DNA of 64,000 nt from Nocardia yamanashiensis NBRC 100130. Its GTDB lineage: Bacteria; Actinomycetota; Actinomycetes; Mycobacteriales; Mycobacteriaceae. Positions 1 to 8,149 of the stretch are shown piece after piece. Every line of letters begins with the position of its first letter. The first letter of the stretch is position 1. Where the stretch lies: positions 1 to 64,000 of the forward strand of contig NZ_BDCD01000042.1 of assembly GCF_001613325.1 (NCBI RefSeq). Reading direction: 5' to 3'. A program made the translations under genes and the position numbers. The notes under the pieces were generated by a model. That model was not told the origin of the DNA. It was given only the letters and a program-made list of their open reading frames with translations, and made no database searches.

Positions 1-300
1 GGGGGCCGGGGCCGGAGCCGCCGGACGCGGACCCGGACGCGGACCGGCACCCGGGGTGGCCGGCTTGGCGGCCGGACGGGGGGTGCTGTCACCGCTGGGC
101 TTGGGGGCCGCCGGCTTGGCGGCACCGGACGGGGCGCTCTTGGGTGCGAGCGACTCCCGCAGACGACGCGCGACGGGTGCTTCCACCGTCGAGCTCGCCG
201 ACTTCACGAACTCGCCCTGCTCCTTGAGCCGCGCGAGTAGTTCTTTGCTCGTGACACCGAGTTCTTTTGCCAACTCGTGCACGCGGGCCTTGCCTGCCAC
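1..300 (-). CDS. infB: Translation initiation factor IF-2, N-terminal part (runs off the left edge)
   Basis: The first 100 codons of IF-2 read leftwards from a GTG at 300; the rest of the gene lies outside the window. IF-2 is the GTPase that brings initiator tRNA to the 30S subunit. The start carries the IF2_N domain (ARVHELAKELGVTSKELL, about residues 5-22). From about residue 55 it changes to the Ala/Pro/Lys/Arg-rich low-complexity linker typical of actinobacterial IF-2. The GTG was chosen because the IF2_N domain begins directly after it. It follows ylxR, nusA and rimP in the same direction, the standard nusA-infB order. Only the N-terminus is seen, so the GTPase domains cannot be checked. 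Confidence 0.93.
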   Translation of the reverse strand, partial: MAGKARVHELAKELGVTSKELLARLKEQGEFVKSASSTVEAPVARRLRESLAPKSAPSGAAKPAAPKPSGDSTPRPAAKPATPGAGPRPGPRPAAPAPAP

Positions 301-406
301 TGCTCTCCTCACTCAGAGGTCGAGCGTGGCAGCCCCTGAGGAAGGGTTACCCGCACGACCTCGACTAATTCCGATGGCCGATCATCGCTTGGACTTCACG
401 GTTTGC

Positions 407-697
407 TCATGAGTGCTCGTGCCTGTTCTCTACGTAATGCTCCAGGGCTGAGATATCCAGATGTCCGGACACTCGTAGTGCTCTGCCGAATGCTCGGCGC
501 CGAACTGCTTGGCTCAGACAAGACGAAGTGGGGTGCAACCAGGCACCCCTTCCGGGAAGTCTGTGCCGCGGATCCGGAACGATCGCAATGCTCTGCCCTT
601 CGGCTTCACCTTGCGCCACGACCCGCATCAGATCGGCGGTCAGCTCGCGTTTCCGACATCCTACGCAGGTCCGGACGGGTGCTGATCTTGTTTGCAC
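407..697 (-). CDS. ylxR: YlxR family RNA-binding protein
   Basis: A 96-residue protein from the GTG at 697. It contains RTCVGCR (residues 9-15) and PGRGAWLHP (48-56), the two signatures of the YlxR/DUF448 family, a small nucleic-acid-binding protein encoded between nusA and infB in most Gram-positives. The frame stays open upstream to an ATG at 862. That would add 55 residues of low similarity to the family, so the GTG start, which gives the usual length of about 90 residues, is preferred. A 106-base gap without a gene separates it from infB, and 186 bases separate it from nusA. Function in the family is poorly defined (RNA or nucleoid association). Confidence 0.88.
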   Translation of the reverse strand: MQTRSAPVRTCVGCRKRELTADLMRVVAQGEAEGQSIAIVPDPRHRLPGRGAWLHPTSSCLSQAVRRRAFGRALRVSGHLDISALEHYVENRHEHS

Positions 698-883
698 CCG
701 CTCGGCGCGCAGAGAATCTGGAGACTCGCGCTGAGCCTGCGTCCACTCTACCGCTCCCACGTCCCGATCTCCGCATCCGTACCCATTGGAAGTTACCAAG
801 CTGTCATCCGAAGGGTCTGTTTCACAAATTTCGGGACCGACCGGGGCGGACCTTTTCAGCAAGATCAGCCCCGGGCCGGTGGA

Positions 884-1912
884 TCAGCTCCGATGCGCTT
901 CGGTGCGTACGGAACCGGCCACATCGGGGGCCGCATCACTGCGAATGTCGATCCGCCAGCCCGTGAGCCGGGCCGCCAGCCGGGCGTTCTGCCCTTCCTT
1001 GCCGATCGCCAGCGAGAGCTGGAAGTCCGGCACCACGACGCGCGCGGCGCGCGCCTCGGGGTCGACGATCGTGACGGATACAACTTTCGACGGGGACAGC
1101 GCATTCCCGACGAAGGCGGCCGGATCCTCGGCGTAATCGATGATGTCGATCTTCTCGCCGGCCAGTTCGCTCATCACATTGCGCACGCGCTGGCCCATCG
1201 GGCCGATGCAGGCGCCCTTGGCGTTCACGCCCGGCACCGTGGACCGCACCGCGATCTTGGACCGATGCCCGGCCTCGCGCGCCACCGCCACGATCTCCAC
1301 CGAACCGTCGGCGATCTCGGGGACTTCGAGGGCGAACAGGCGGCGCACCAGGTTCGGGTGGGTGCGCGACAGGGTGATCTGCGGACCGCGCGGGCCCCGG
1401 CTGACGCCGACCACGTAGCACTTGATGCGATCGCCGTGCTCGTAGGTCTCGCCCGGCACCTGCTCGGCGGGCGGGATGACGCCTTCGGCCCCATTGGCTT
1501 CCGAGCCGATGCGCACCACGACCGTGCCGCGGGCGTTCATGCGGGCGTCGCGTTGCACGACGCCGCCGACGATATCGCCCTCGTGCGTGGAGAATTCGCC
1601 GAAGCTCTTCTCGTTCTCGGCGTCGCGCAGGCGCTGCAGCACCACCTGGCGGGCGGTGGTGGCGGCGATGCGACCGAAACCCTCAGGCGTGTCGTCCCAT
1701 TCGGAGATGACATTGCCGTCGGCGTCGACCTCGCGGGCCATCACCCGGACCACGCCGGTCTTCTGGTTGATATCGATACGCGCGTTGGGCTGATGCCCCT
1801 CGGTGTGCCGGTACGCGGTGAGCAAGGCGGACTCGATCGCGGAGATCACGGTCTCCATCGAGATCCCCTTGTCGGCGACGATCGCGCGCAGGGCTTCGAT
1901 TTCGATGTTCAT
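884..1912 (-). CDS. nusA: Transcription termination/antitermination factor NusA
   Basis: A 342-residue protein, the short actinobacterial form of NusA without the C-terminal acidic repeats of proteobacteria. The N-terminal RNA-polymerase-binding domain covers about 1-110, the S1 domain begins around EGDIVGGVVQRD (about 113), and the KH1-KH2 region ends with LSLAIGKEGQNARLAARLTG, a canonical KH GxxG loop. NusA modulates RNA polymerase pausing and termination and binds boxC-type rRNA leaders in mycobacteria. Its ATG overlaps the rimP stop as ATGA (1909-1912), indicating translational coupling in a rimP-nusA-ylxR-infB operon. Confidence 0.96.
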   Translation of the reverse strand: MNIEIEALRAIVADKGISMETVISAIESALLTAYRHTEGHQPNARIDINQKTGVVRVMAREVDADGNVISEWDDTPEGFGRIAATTARQVVLQRLRDAENEKSFGEFSTHEGDIVGGVVQRDARMNARGTVVVRIGSEANGAEGVIPPAEQVPGETYEHGDRIKCYVVGVSRGPRGPQITLSRTHPNLVRRLFALEVPEIADGSVEIVAVAREAGHRSKIAVRSTVPGVNAKGACIGPMGQRVRNVMSELAGEKIDIIDYAEDPAAFVGNALSPSKVVSVTIVDPEARAARVVVPDFQLSLAIGKEGQNARLAARLTGWRIDIRSDAAPDVAGSVRTEAHRS

Positions 1913-2535
1913 TCCACGATCCCTTCGGTCGGTGAATCGGACGCTGCGTCAACTTCTTCTGCTCCGGGAACCTCCTGGGCGCCCGGCTGGGGGCGGCCCG
2001 GCGCCACTCCCCCCGCCAGTTCCAGTTCGGCGGCGCCGGGCGGATTGAACTCCACCTGCACCACCGCGGACTGGATGTCGGCCAGCGGCACCGTCACCCG
2101 GTGTGGCTTCCGCTTGCCGCCGAGGACCAGCGCCACCTCCGCCTCGGAGAGGACGCCCACGCGGGCCTCGAACGCGGGTTTGCCCTTCTCCTCCGGTGAT
2201 TCGGCGCCGGGGCGTAGGACGATCTTCACCTTGCGGCCCTGGGCGCGTAGCCAGTGCCGGGGCAGGGTGAGGGGGCGATCGATGCCGGGGGTGGTGACCT
2301 CCAGGAGGTAGGGGGTCTCACCGAAATCACCGGCCTCGTCGAGGGCTTCGGAGATATCCGAACTCAGATCCGCGACGGCGTCCAAACTCGCGGAGCCGTC
2401 ACTGTCCACCGTCACCTTCACCTTGGCATGCTCGGTACCGGCAGCCGAAATCGCGACGCCTTCGAGGTCGAATCCTCGGCGTTCGACGAGCTCAGCAACT
2501 AGCTGGCTCACCCTTTCCTCGGTCGGCATCGGCAT
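1909..2535 (-). CDS. rimP: Ribosome maturation factor RimP
   Basis: A 208-residue protein starting at the ATG at 2535 (MPMPTEERVSQLVAELV), with an AGGAG ribosome site about ten bases upstream. The frame continues upstream to 2775, but that stretch is the promoter region and not RimP-like. RimP helps assemble the 30S subunit. The N-terminal alpha/beta domain contains the KVTVDSD strand and the TPGIDRPL motif; the small C-terminal SH3-like domain follows. About 40 extra residues rich in Pro/Ala/Glu at the end (after about 165) form a disordered tail common in actinobacteria. First gene of the nusA operon. Confidence 0.93.
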   Translation of the reverse strand: MPMPTEERVSQLVAELVERRGFDLEGVAISAAGTEHAKVKVTVDSDGSASLDAVADLSSDISEALDEAGDFGETPYLLEVTTPGIDRPLTLPRHWLRAQGRKVKIVLRPGAESPEEKGKPAFEARVGVLSEAEVALVLGGKRKPHRVTVPLADIQSAVVQVEFNPPGAAELELAGGVAPGRPQPGAQEVPGAEEVDAASDSPTEGIVE

Positions 2536-2656
2536 GTGGGGCGGCTCCTGGTTCAGTTGTGACGGGTTGAGTTGTCGGTATCGATCCTGGTCGGGCACGG
2601 TCGGCGGGCCGGGACGCACCCGTTGCCGGGCACGGTCGGCGAAATACCGGTCCGAA

Positions 2657-2687
2657 GGTCTAGCGTAACGCGCTGAAAGAGTGTAAA
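2657..2687 (-). promoter_or_regulatory. Possible promoter of the rimP-nusA operon
   Basis: On the minus strand TTTACA (complement of 2682-2687) lies 18-19 bases before CTAGAC/TAGACC (complement of 2657-2663), about 120 bases upstream of the rimP start. The spacing is slightly long and the -10 is not perfect, so this is only a plausible sigma-A promoter. It sits in an AT-richer patch between the divergent rimP and lipoprotein genes. Confidence 0.35.
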
Positions 2688-2846
2688 GGACCAGCCAACC
2701 TGCTCGAGTTCCGCATGGTCGGCTCGGCGGCCCCGGCGGCGTGTCCAGCGGCGACGCGCCCAGGGCGCGGGGCATCGACCGAGATCACAGCCTATCCGAC
2801 GGCCCTGACGCGGCGAACCGGTCGCGACGGCTGGCACGATGTAGCC

Positions 2847-3494
2847 GTGTCCAGCGTGCAGAGCGGCCAGCGTGCCGGTGTCGGGGTCCCCGGGGACCGA
2901 ACAGGGGTGGGCGAGTTCACCGTGGCGGTTGCCGCGCGACGTGCGGACGGGCGCGCGCGTGGCGCCGGTCTGGCGGGCGGGCGTGCGCACGCCGCCGGCG
3001 GCTCGGGTCACGCGGTCGATCGCCGGGGCATGTTCCGGCTGGCCGGCGGGGGCGCGCTGGCCGTCGCCGCGGTGGGCACGCTGAGCGCCTGCGCCGAGGA
3101 CCACACCCCGGACACGCCGGATCCCCTGCTCGCGCAAGAGGAATCGGCTCGCTACGACGCGGCCGCCGCGACGGCCGCCATCGCCACCACCCCCGATCGC
3201 GCGGGCGCGCTGCAGACCATCGCCACCCAGCGCACCGCCCACGCCGATGCCCTGCGCACCGAAATCGACCGCGCCATCGGCGTTTACGGTGACGGCACCA
3301 CCCCCAGCTACCGCGTCGCCCCGGTCACCCCCGTCATCACCGCGCCGCCCTCGGTCGCCGACCTGCGCACCCGCCTCACCACCGCCCAGCGCTCCGCCAC
3401 CGACCTGGCCGTCCAGCTCTCCGGTTACCGCGCCGGCCTGCTCGGTTCGATCAGTGCCGCCTGCGCCACCCACGCGGGGGTCCTGCTCGCATGA
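2847..3494 (+). CDS. Ala-rich secreted lipoprotein, Rv2843-like
   Basis: A 215-residue protein if started at the GTG at 2847; the frame is open from 2715, so the start is uncertain. A twin-arginine-like RRGMFRLAGGGALAV segment followed by the lipobox LSAC (about residues 60-90) indicates export and lipid anchoring, unusually preceded by a long Arg/Gly/Ala-rich stretch. The true start may therefore lie closer to the RRGMF segment. The mature part is Ala/Thr-rich and helical, with no recognised catalytic motif. It overlaps the next gene by ATGA and occupies the place of Rv2843, the alanine-rich protein beside Rv2844 in M. tuberculosis. Function unknown. Confidence 0.7.
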   Translation: MSSVQSGQRAGVGVPGDRTGVGEFTVAVAARRADGRARGAGLAGGRAHAAGGSGHAVDRRGMFRLAGGGALAVAAVGTLSACAEDHTPDTPDPLLAQEESARYDAAAATAAIATTPDRAGALQTIATQRTAHADALRTEIDRAIGVYGDGTTPSYRVAPVTPVITAPPSVADLRTRLTTAQRSATDLAVQLSGYRAGLLGSISAACATHAGVLLA

Positions 3495-3925
3495 CCAATA
3501 CCGATCAGCAGGCGCTCACCGACGCGTTGAGCGCCGAATACTCCGCGGTCTACGCCTACGGCGTCATCGCCGCCTACGCCAACCACGACCGCGACCGCCT
3601 GGTAGCCGAGTACACCGCGGCCCACCGCGCCCGCCGCGACGCCACCATCGACGCCCTGAAGAACCTCGGCGCCCCCGTCCCCGCCCCCGACGCCGCCTAC
3701 ACCACCCCCTTCGTCGTCGACGACCCCATCCCCGCCGCCAAACTCGCGGTCACCGTCGAATCCGACACCGCCGTAGCCTGGCACTCCCTCGCCGAACGCG
3801 CCGACTCCCCCGACCTCCGCCGCACCGCCATCGAAGCCCTCACCGAATGCGCTGTGCGCCTGGCCACTTGGCAATCCATCCTCGGCACCAACCCGGCGAC
3901 CGTCGCATTCCCAGGCAAGGCCTGA
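3491..3925 (+). CDS. Ferritin-like (DUF4439-type) protein, Rv2844-like
   Basis: A 144-residue all-helical protein. The N-terminal helix ALTDALSAEYSAVYAYGVIA and the later AHRARRDATIDALKNLG resemble the E...Y/EH pattern of ferritin-like four-helix bundles assigned to DUF4439. No signal peptide is present, while its partner upstream is exported. The ATGA overlap with the lipoprotein gene implies coupled translation, and the pair is conserved next to rimP/proS in mycobacteria. Biochemical role unknown; a metal-binding or lipoprotein-associated function is inference only. Confidence 0.75.
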   Translation: MTNTDQQALTDALSAEYSAVYAYGVIAAYANHDRDRLVAEYTAAHRARRDATIDALKNLGAPVPAPDAAYTTPFVVDDPIPAAKLAVTVESDTAVAWHSLAERADSPDLRRTAIEALTECAVRLATWQSILGTNPATVAFPGKA

Positions 3926-3958
3926 CCGGTCTGGTTCGATCCATCCGAATCGTTGTGA

Positions 3959-4003
3959 CGAATCCCCCTGCGGTGGCGTTCCATCCGATCCGAGGGGGAT
4001 TCG
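3959..4003. terminator. Inverted repeat after the DUF4439 gene, probable terminator
   Basis: CGAATCCCCCT (3959-3969) and AGGGGGATTCG (3993-4003) are perfect 11-base complementary arms with a 23-base loop, 34 bases after the stop at 3925. No T-run follows. The stem could terminate the rimP-divergent pair. Confidence 0.5.
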
Positions 4004-4051
4004 ATGACAAGCAGCGAACGACGGACCGATTCGGCGTTCGCCGTCGGTAGC

Positions 4052-4472
4052 ATGACCGATATGCCGACCCCGCCCGTCGAGCGACCCGACCTTCCGGAGT
4101 ACATGACCTGGGAGCAGCTCGAGCGACTTCCTGAGGAGATCGCAGGGGATCCGAGCCTCCGACGTGCTGATCGCGGGAGAGGTCCTGTCGCCCTCGAATA
4201 CGGAGCGCGACATCGAAGCCAAGAAGGCGCGCTACGCGCGAGCAGGCATCCCGTGGTACTGGGAGGTAGCGCTCGGGCGCAACCCACGTCGCATCGCGAG
4301 CGTCCGCGCCTACGCCCTGGAGGTCGGCCACGGTCAGCTTCCGCTGGGTGTCGCGCCGCTGCGACCAGCCAACTACATCATCGCGGGCGAATGGAAACAG
4401 CCTGGCACAGAAGCCATCAGCATCGACCACCCGTTCCCCATCCAGATCCCTTGGGCCGAGCTCGAATTCTGA
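4052..4472 (+). pseudogene. Uma2 family nuclease, internally deleted and frameshifted remnant
   Basis: Two pieces of one Uma2 (DUF820, PD-D/ExK nuclease fold) protein lie in different frames. The N-terminal part from the ATG at 4052 (MTDMPTPPVERPDLPEYMTW) ends at LERLPEEIAG near 4146. The C-terminal part is readable in another frame from about 4150 (SDVLIAGEVLSPSNTERD to WAELEF, stop 4472). Intact family members have about 45-60 more residues between these points. Those residues include the ELVDG and first PDV motifs that carry catalytic acidic residues, so the nuclease centre is gone. A GTG at 4164 could still express a 102-residue fragment, but nothing supports this. An upstream ATG at 4004 is also in frame. 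Confidence 0.75.
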
Positions 4473-4620
4473 ACCGGGCTGCGGGACGGAGCCGGCGGAC
4501 TGGGATATCGGATTGCTCGGCTGAATTCTTTTCGTAATTCCCGGTATGGTTGGTTCGGCGCAGCGGTGAGCGGATTGTTCTGGTGCGCAGTCAATTCCGG
4601 TGTGAATCGAGGAGATGCTG

Positions 4621-6066
4621 GTGGCTGTCGATGCGGCCCGGGAGGAAAAAGCACTGTCGCAGGCGAAGGATCGCCTGGTGGACGCCTATGCGGAGGCACA
4701 TACGACGGAGCAGGTGGAGGCTGTTTTCGGGGCGGCTCGGAAGCGGTTCGACGGGCACAGGATTCGGGAATTCATTCCGATTCTGGTGGAGCGGATTGTG
4801 CGCCGGGAACTCGAACCGGGCGGTACGGATAATGTTGTGACGCAGGTCGATTCCGTGAATTCGGAAACAATTCCTGCGGGGGACGATTCGAATTCGAATT
4901 CTCGTCACCTGGACGCAACCTTCGGCCGGATGGGATTGGCTGCGCGGCAGTATCTTCCGGAGGCGCTGACGCGGCGGAAGTGGGCGCTGCCGGCGCTGGC
5001 GGGCGGCGTCGTGGTGCTGGTGGTGGCGGGGCTCGCGATCGCGGGCGGCGGGTCGGATTCGACGCCCGCGCCGGTCGCGGGGTCCACGGCGGTCACCACG
5101 GTGCAGGGTGTGGTCGGCTCGGAGAAGCTGGCGTTCTTCAATGATCCGAAGGTGGCGGAGGCGCTGGCCGAGCACGGCCTGAAGGTGGAGGTCGAACCGG
5201 CCGGGTCGCGGCAGATCGCCACCACCGTCGATCTCGGCAAATACGACTTCGCGTTCCCGTCGAGTGCTTCGGCCGCGGAACGGATTCAGCGGCAGCGCAA
5301 TGTGAGCGCCAAGTACACGCCGTTCTCCTCCCCCATGGCCGTCGCCACCTTCAAGCCGATCGTGGAGCTGCTGACCGCGGCCGGTGTGGTCAAGCCCGGA
5401 GCCACCCCGACCCTCGATGTGGAGAAGTACCTGGCGCTCGCCGAGCGGGGCGTGCAGTGGGATCAGCTGGAGGGCAACACCAGCTACCCGGTGAAGAAGA
5501 ACGTGCTGGTGTCCACCACCGATCCCCGCACCTCCAACTCCGCGGCCATGTACCTGGCGGTGGCGGCCTACGTCGCCAATGACAATGCGATGGTGCGCGG
5601 CGCCGCGGCGGAAGACCATGCGGTGGCCCGGGTTTCGCGCCTGTTCACCCGCCAGGGTTACACCGAGAACAGCACCGACGGCCCGTTCAAGGAGTACCTG
5701 GCCAATGGCATGGGCCCGACGCCGATGGTGTGGATCTACGAGGCCCAGTACGTGGACGCCGCCGCGCACGGTCAGCTGAAGCCGGACATGGTGCTGATGT
5801 ATCCGTCGCCGACCGTGCTGTCGCAGCACACGGTGGTGCCGTTGAACGGCAATGGCGATCGCCTCGGCAAGCTGCTCGCCACCGACGCCGACCTGCAGCG
5901 GCTGGCCGCCGAGCACGGGTTCCGCCCGAACGACGCGAGCCTGTTCACCAAGGTGGCGACCCAGGCTCAGGTGCCCGTGGTGCCGAATCTGATCGACGTG
6001 GTGGACGCGCCGAACTACGACACCCTGGAGCACCTGCTGGACGGGGTGGCGAAAGCCTTCAACTGA
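4621..6066 (+). CDS. Membrane-anchored protein: three-helix-bundle head, one TM helix, solute-binding-like ectodomain
   Basis: About 481 residues. Start taken at the GTG at 4621, which has GGAG six bases upstream; the ATG at 4615 abuts that GGAG. Residues about 10-65 (AKDRLVDAYAEAHTTEQVEA, then IREFIPILVERIVRRELE) match the small three-helix-bundle dimerisation domain seen in many Nocardia and mycobacterial short proteins. A linker is followed by a single transmembrane helix (about 120-140, ALPALAGGVVVLVVAGLAIA). The remaining ~340 residues are extracellular and resemble a periplasmic substrate-binding fold (VVGSEKLAFFNDPKVAEALA near its start, YPSPTVLSQHTVVPLN later). No ABC permease or ATPase is adjacent, so a sensor or non-transport role is possible. 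It overlaps the convergent MFS gene by 8 bases. Confidence 0.75.
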   Translation: MAVDAAREEKALSQAKDRLVDAYAEAHTTEQVEAVFGAARKRFDGHRIREFIPILVERIVRRELEPGGTDNVVTQVDSVNSETIPAGDDSNSNSRHLDATFGRMGLAARQYLPEALTRRKWALPALAGGVVVLVVAGLAIAGGGSDSTPAPVAGSTAVTTVQGVVGSEKLAFFNDPKVAEALAEHGLKVEVEPAGSRQIATTVDLGKYDFAFPSSASAAERIQRQRNVSAKYTPFSSPMAVATFKPIVELLTAAGVVKPGATPTLDVEKYLALAERGVQWDQLEGNTSYPVKKNVLVSTTDPRTSNSAAMYLAVAAYVANDNAMVRGAAAEDHAVARVSRLFTRQGYTENSTDGPFKEYLANGMGPTPMVWIYEAQYVDAAAHGQLKPDMVLMYPSPTVLSQHTVVPLNGNGDRLGKLLATDADLQRLAAEHGFRPNDASLFTKVATQAQVPVVPNLIDVVDAPNYDTLEHLLDGVAKAFN

Positions 6067-7606
6067 CCGGTAGCGGTTCGGGTTCCGGTGCGGCGGTGAC
6101 TCGTTCGGGGCGCAAGGCCACGGCGAGCACCGCCGCACCCGTCAGCGCGAAGGCCATGGTCCACAGCGCGCCGACGTGCAGGGCGTGGATGAAGGCGTCG
6201 TTCGCGGCGACCGTCAGTTCCGGCCGGTGCAGCGTGGTCGCGGCGTGCCGGGCGAGTTCGGCGGAGGTCGCGGCCGGTTCCCGTGCCGCCGTGGGCAATC
6301 CGGGCAATGCGGGTTCGATGGCGCGCCGGTACACGATCGACATGATGGTGCCGCCGATGGCGATGCCCAGCACGCTGCCGGTCTGGCGCACCGTATTGGT
6401 GACCGCCGATCCGGCCCCCGCGCGTTCCAGCGGCAGGGTGGCCATGAGCGCGGCCATGAGCGAACCGATCACCATGCCGATGGCCGAACCCTGCACGATG
6501 AACACCACTTCCAGCCAGGCGATCGGCGTGTGCAGGCCCATGAGGGCGTAACTGCCCATGGCGAGCGCGGCGACGGTCAGCGCGGTCGAGGTGACCGTGC
6601 GCAGCGAGTAGCGCCGCGTCAGCCGTACCCCCAGCGGCCCGCCGATGATGACGCCGAGCGCGCTCGGTGCGGTGGCGAGTCCGGCGTCCAGGGCCGAGAA
6701 TCCGCGCGCGCCTTGCAGATAGAACGCGCCGTAGAACCCGGCCGCGGTCATGGCGAGGAAGAGCAGTCCGAGCGCCGCGCTGCCGCCGCCGAAGACGCGC
6801 TCGGCGAGCAGGCGGGGATCGAAACTCGGCTGGGCGCTGCGGAGTTCGACGAGCACGAACGCGCCCAGCCCGAGCAGCCCGCCCGCGATGGGCAGCCACA
6901 CGTCCGGGCGGCCCCAGTCGGCGACCTGTCCGGCGCGGATCAACCCGTAGGCCAGTGCGCCCAGTCCGGTGATGGACAGCAGCAGTCCGGCCGGGTCGAG
7001 CGGCCGCCGCACCGGGCTGCGGAAGTTGGGCACCAGCGCGGCGATTCCGGCCAGTGCGATCGCGACCACGGGAATGTTCACCAGGAAGATCGAGCCCCAC
7101 CAGAAGTGGTCGAGCAGTACGCCCGCGAGCAGCGGCCCGGCGGCCAGCCCGACTCCGGCGGAGGTGGAGAACAGTCCGATGGCGGTGGCGCGGGCCGGTC
7201 CGGTGAAGGTCCAGGTGATGATGGCCATCGTGGGCGGCATGATGAGCGCGCTGCCCGCCCCCATGACGGCGCGCGCGGCGATGAGCTGCCCGGCGTCGCC
7301 GGAGTAGGCGGCCCAGACCGAGGCGGCGGCGAAGACGAGCAGTCCGGTGACCAGCACGGTGCGATGCCCGAATCGGTCGCCGAGCGCGCCTGCGGCGAAC
7401 ATGAGCGCGGCGAAGACGAGGGTGTACGAGCCGGTGGCCCATTGCAGTTGGGCCGGTCCCGCGCCGAGTCCGCGCACCGGATCGGCGAGGGTTTCCAGGG
7501 CGGTGCCGAGAATGGTGTTGTCGAGCCAGATGAGCAGGGAGGAAAGCAGGAGGACGGCGAGGATGAGCTGCTGCCGGGATTTGGGCAGCGTCGCGGGCGC
7601 GGTCAT
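6059..7606 (-). CDS. MFS drug exporter, DHA2 (EmrB/QacA) type
   Basis: A 515-residue proton-antiport exporter with about 14 predicted membrane helices. The motif A region ALGDRFGHRTVL and the helix-5 motif GVGLAAGPLLAGVLLDHFWW are DHA2-type. The ATG at 7606 has GAAGGTG upstream; the frame extends 15 codons further to 7651, but that would run through the operator-like palindrome. Divergently transcribed from a MarR gene, which suggests substrate-induced efflux. Substrate not predictable from sequence. The last 8 bases overlap the convergent gene ending at 6066. Confidence 0.9.
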   Translation of the reverse strand: MTAPATLPKSRQQLILAVLLLSSLLIWLDNTILGTALETLADPVRGLGAGPAQLQWATGSYTLVFAALMFAAGALGDRFGHRTVLVTGLLVFAAASVWAAYSGDAGQLIAARAVMGAGSALIMPPTMAIITWTFTGPARATAIGLFSTSAGVGLAAGPLLAGVLLDHFWWGSIFLVNIPVVAIALAGIAALVPNFRSPVRRPLDPAGLLLSITGLGALAYGLIRAGQVADWGRPDVWLPIAGGLLGLGAFVLVELRSAQPSFDPRLLAERVFGGGSAALGLLFLAMTAAGFYGAFYLQGARGFSALDAGLATAPSALGVIIGGPLGVRLTRRYSLRTVTSTALTVAALAMGSYALMGLHTPIAWLEVVFIVQGSAIGMVIGSLMAALMATLPLERAGAGSAVTNTVRQTGSVLGIAIGGTIMSIVYRRAIEPALPGLPTAAREPAATSAELARHAATTLHRPELTVAANDAFIHALHVGALWTMAFALTGAAVLAVALRPERVTAAPEPEPLPVS

Positions 7607-7633
7607 GAGCACCTTCGATATGATTGGCAAGAA

Positions 7634-7665
7634 CCTGACAATCCACAGCATGGATGATTGTCAGG
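7634..7665. promoter_or_regulatory. Palindromic operator between the MFS and MarR genes
   Basis: CCTGACAATC (7634-7643) and GATTGTCAGG (7656-7665) are perfect complements, extendable by one A-T pair, around a 12-base spacer. A half-site variant CCTGTCAATT (7668-7677) follows. The site covers the upstream region of both divergent genes, the usual place for a MarR autoregulatory operator. Confidence 0.7.
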
Positions 7666-7699
7666 TACCTGTCAATTCTCTGGAGAGAGGTTGCGCGCG

Positions 7700-8149
7700 T
7701 TGGGGTCCCATCGTGGTGAGATCGGTTCGCTGACCTTCCTGGTCCGCAGCGTGTGGCTGGGCATGCGCACGGCCATCGCGGAGGTGCTCACCGAATTCGG
7801 GCTGTCCACCTCGCAGTTCGCGACCCTGATGATGGTCACCAAGCACCCGGGCATGTCGGTGTCCGATATCGCCCGCGAGGTGGGCAGCACCCGGCAGGCC
7901 GCCAATGAGATGCTCGGCGGCCTGGAGGCGGAGGGGTTGATCGAGCGGCGGCCCAACCCCGCCGACAAACGCAGTCATCAGATCCATCTCACCGCGGCGG
8001 GCCGGGAACGGTTCGCCGCGGCACAGGTGTCGGTGACGCGCCGCGAAGCGGAGCTGGAAGCCGGACTGGCGCCCGAGCAGCAGGCCGCCATCCGGTCCTG
8101 GATGACCGGGATCGCGGCGGCCTGCGCGGCGTCAGAAGACCGGCGGTAA
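7700..8149 (+). CDS. MarR family transcriptional regulator
   Basis: About 149 residues with the MarR winged helix-turn-helix: the recognition region MSVSDIAREVGSTRQAANEM and the wing LIERRPNPADKRSHQIHLT with the family DKR signature. The start is uncertain. TTG codons at 7658, 7691 and 7700 are in frame; 7700 is preferred because GGAGAGAGG lies about nine bases upstream, and 7658 falls inside the palindrome. Divergent from an MFS exporter, which it probably represses until a ligand binds. The last 18 bases overlap the convergent sigma factor gene. Confidence 0.87.
   Translation: MGSHRGEIGSLTFLVRSVWLGMRTAIAEVLTEFGLSTSQFATLMMVTKHPGMSVSDIAREVGSTRQAANEMLGGLEAEGLIERRPNPADKRSHQIHLTAAGRERFAAAQVSVTRREAELEAGLAPEQQAAIRSWMTGIAAACAASEDRR

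Noticed and set aside
4164..4472. A 102-codon gene starting at a GTG in the Uma2 region
   Set aside because: It is only the C-terminal third of an Uma2 protein and lacks the start and two catalytic motifs, so it is treated as part of a pseudogene.
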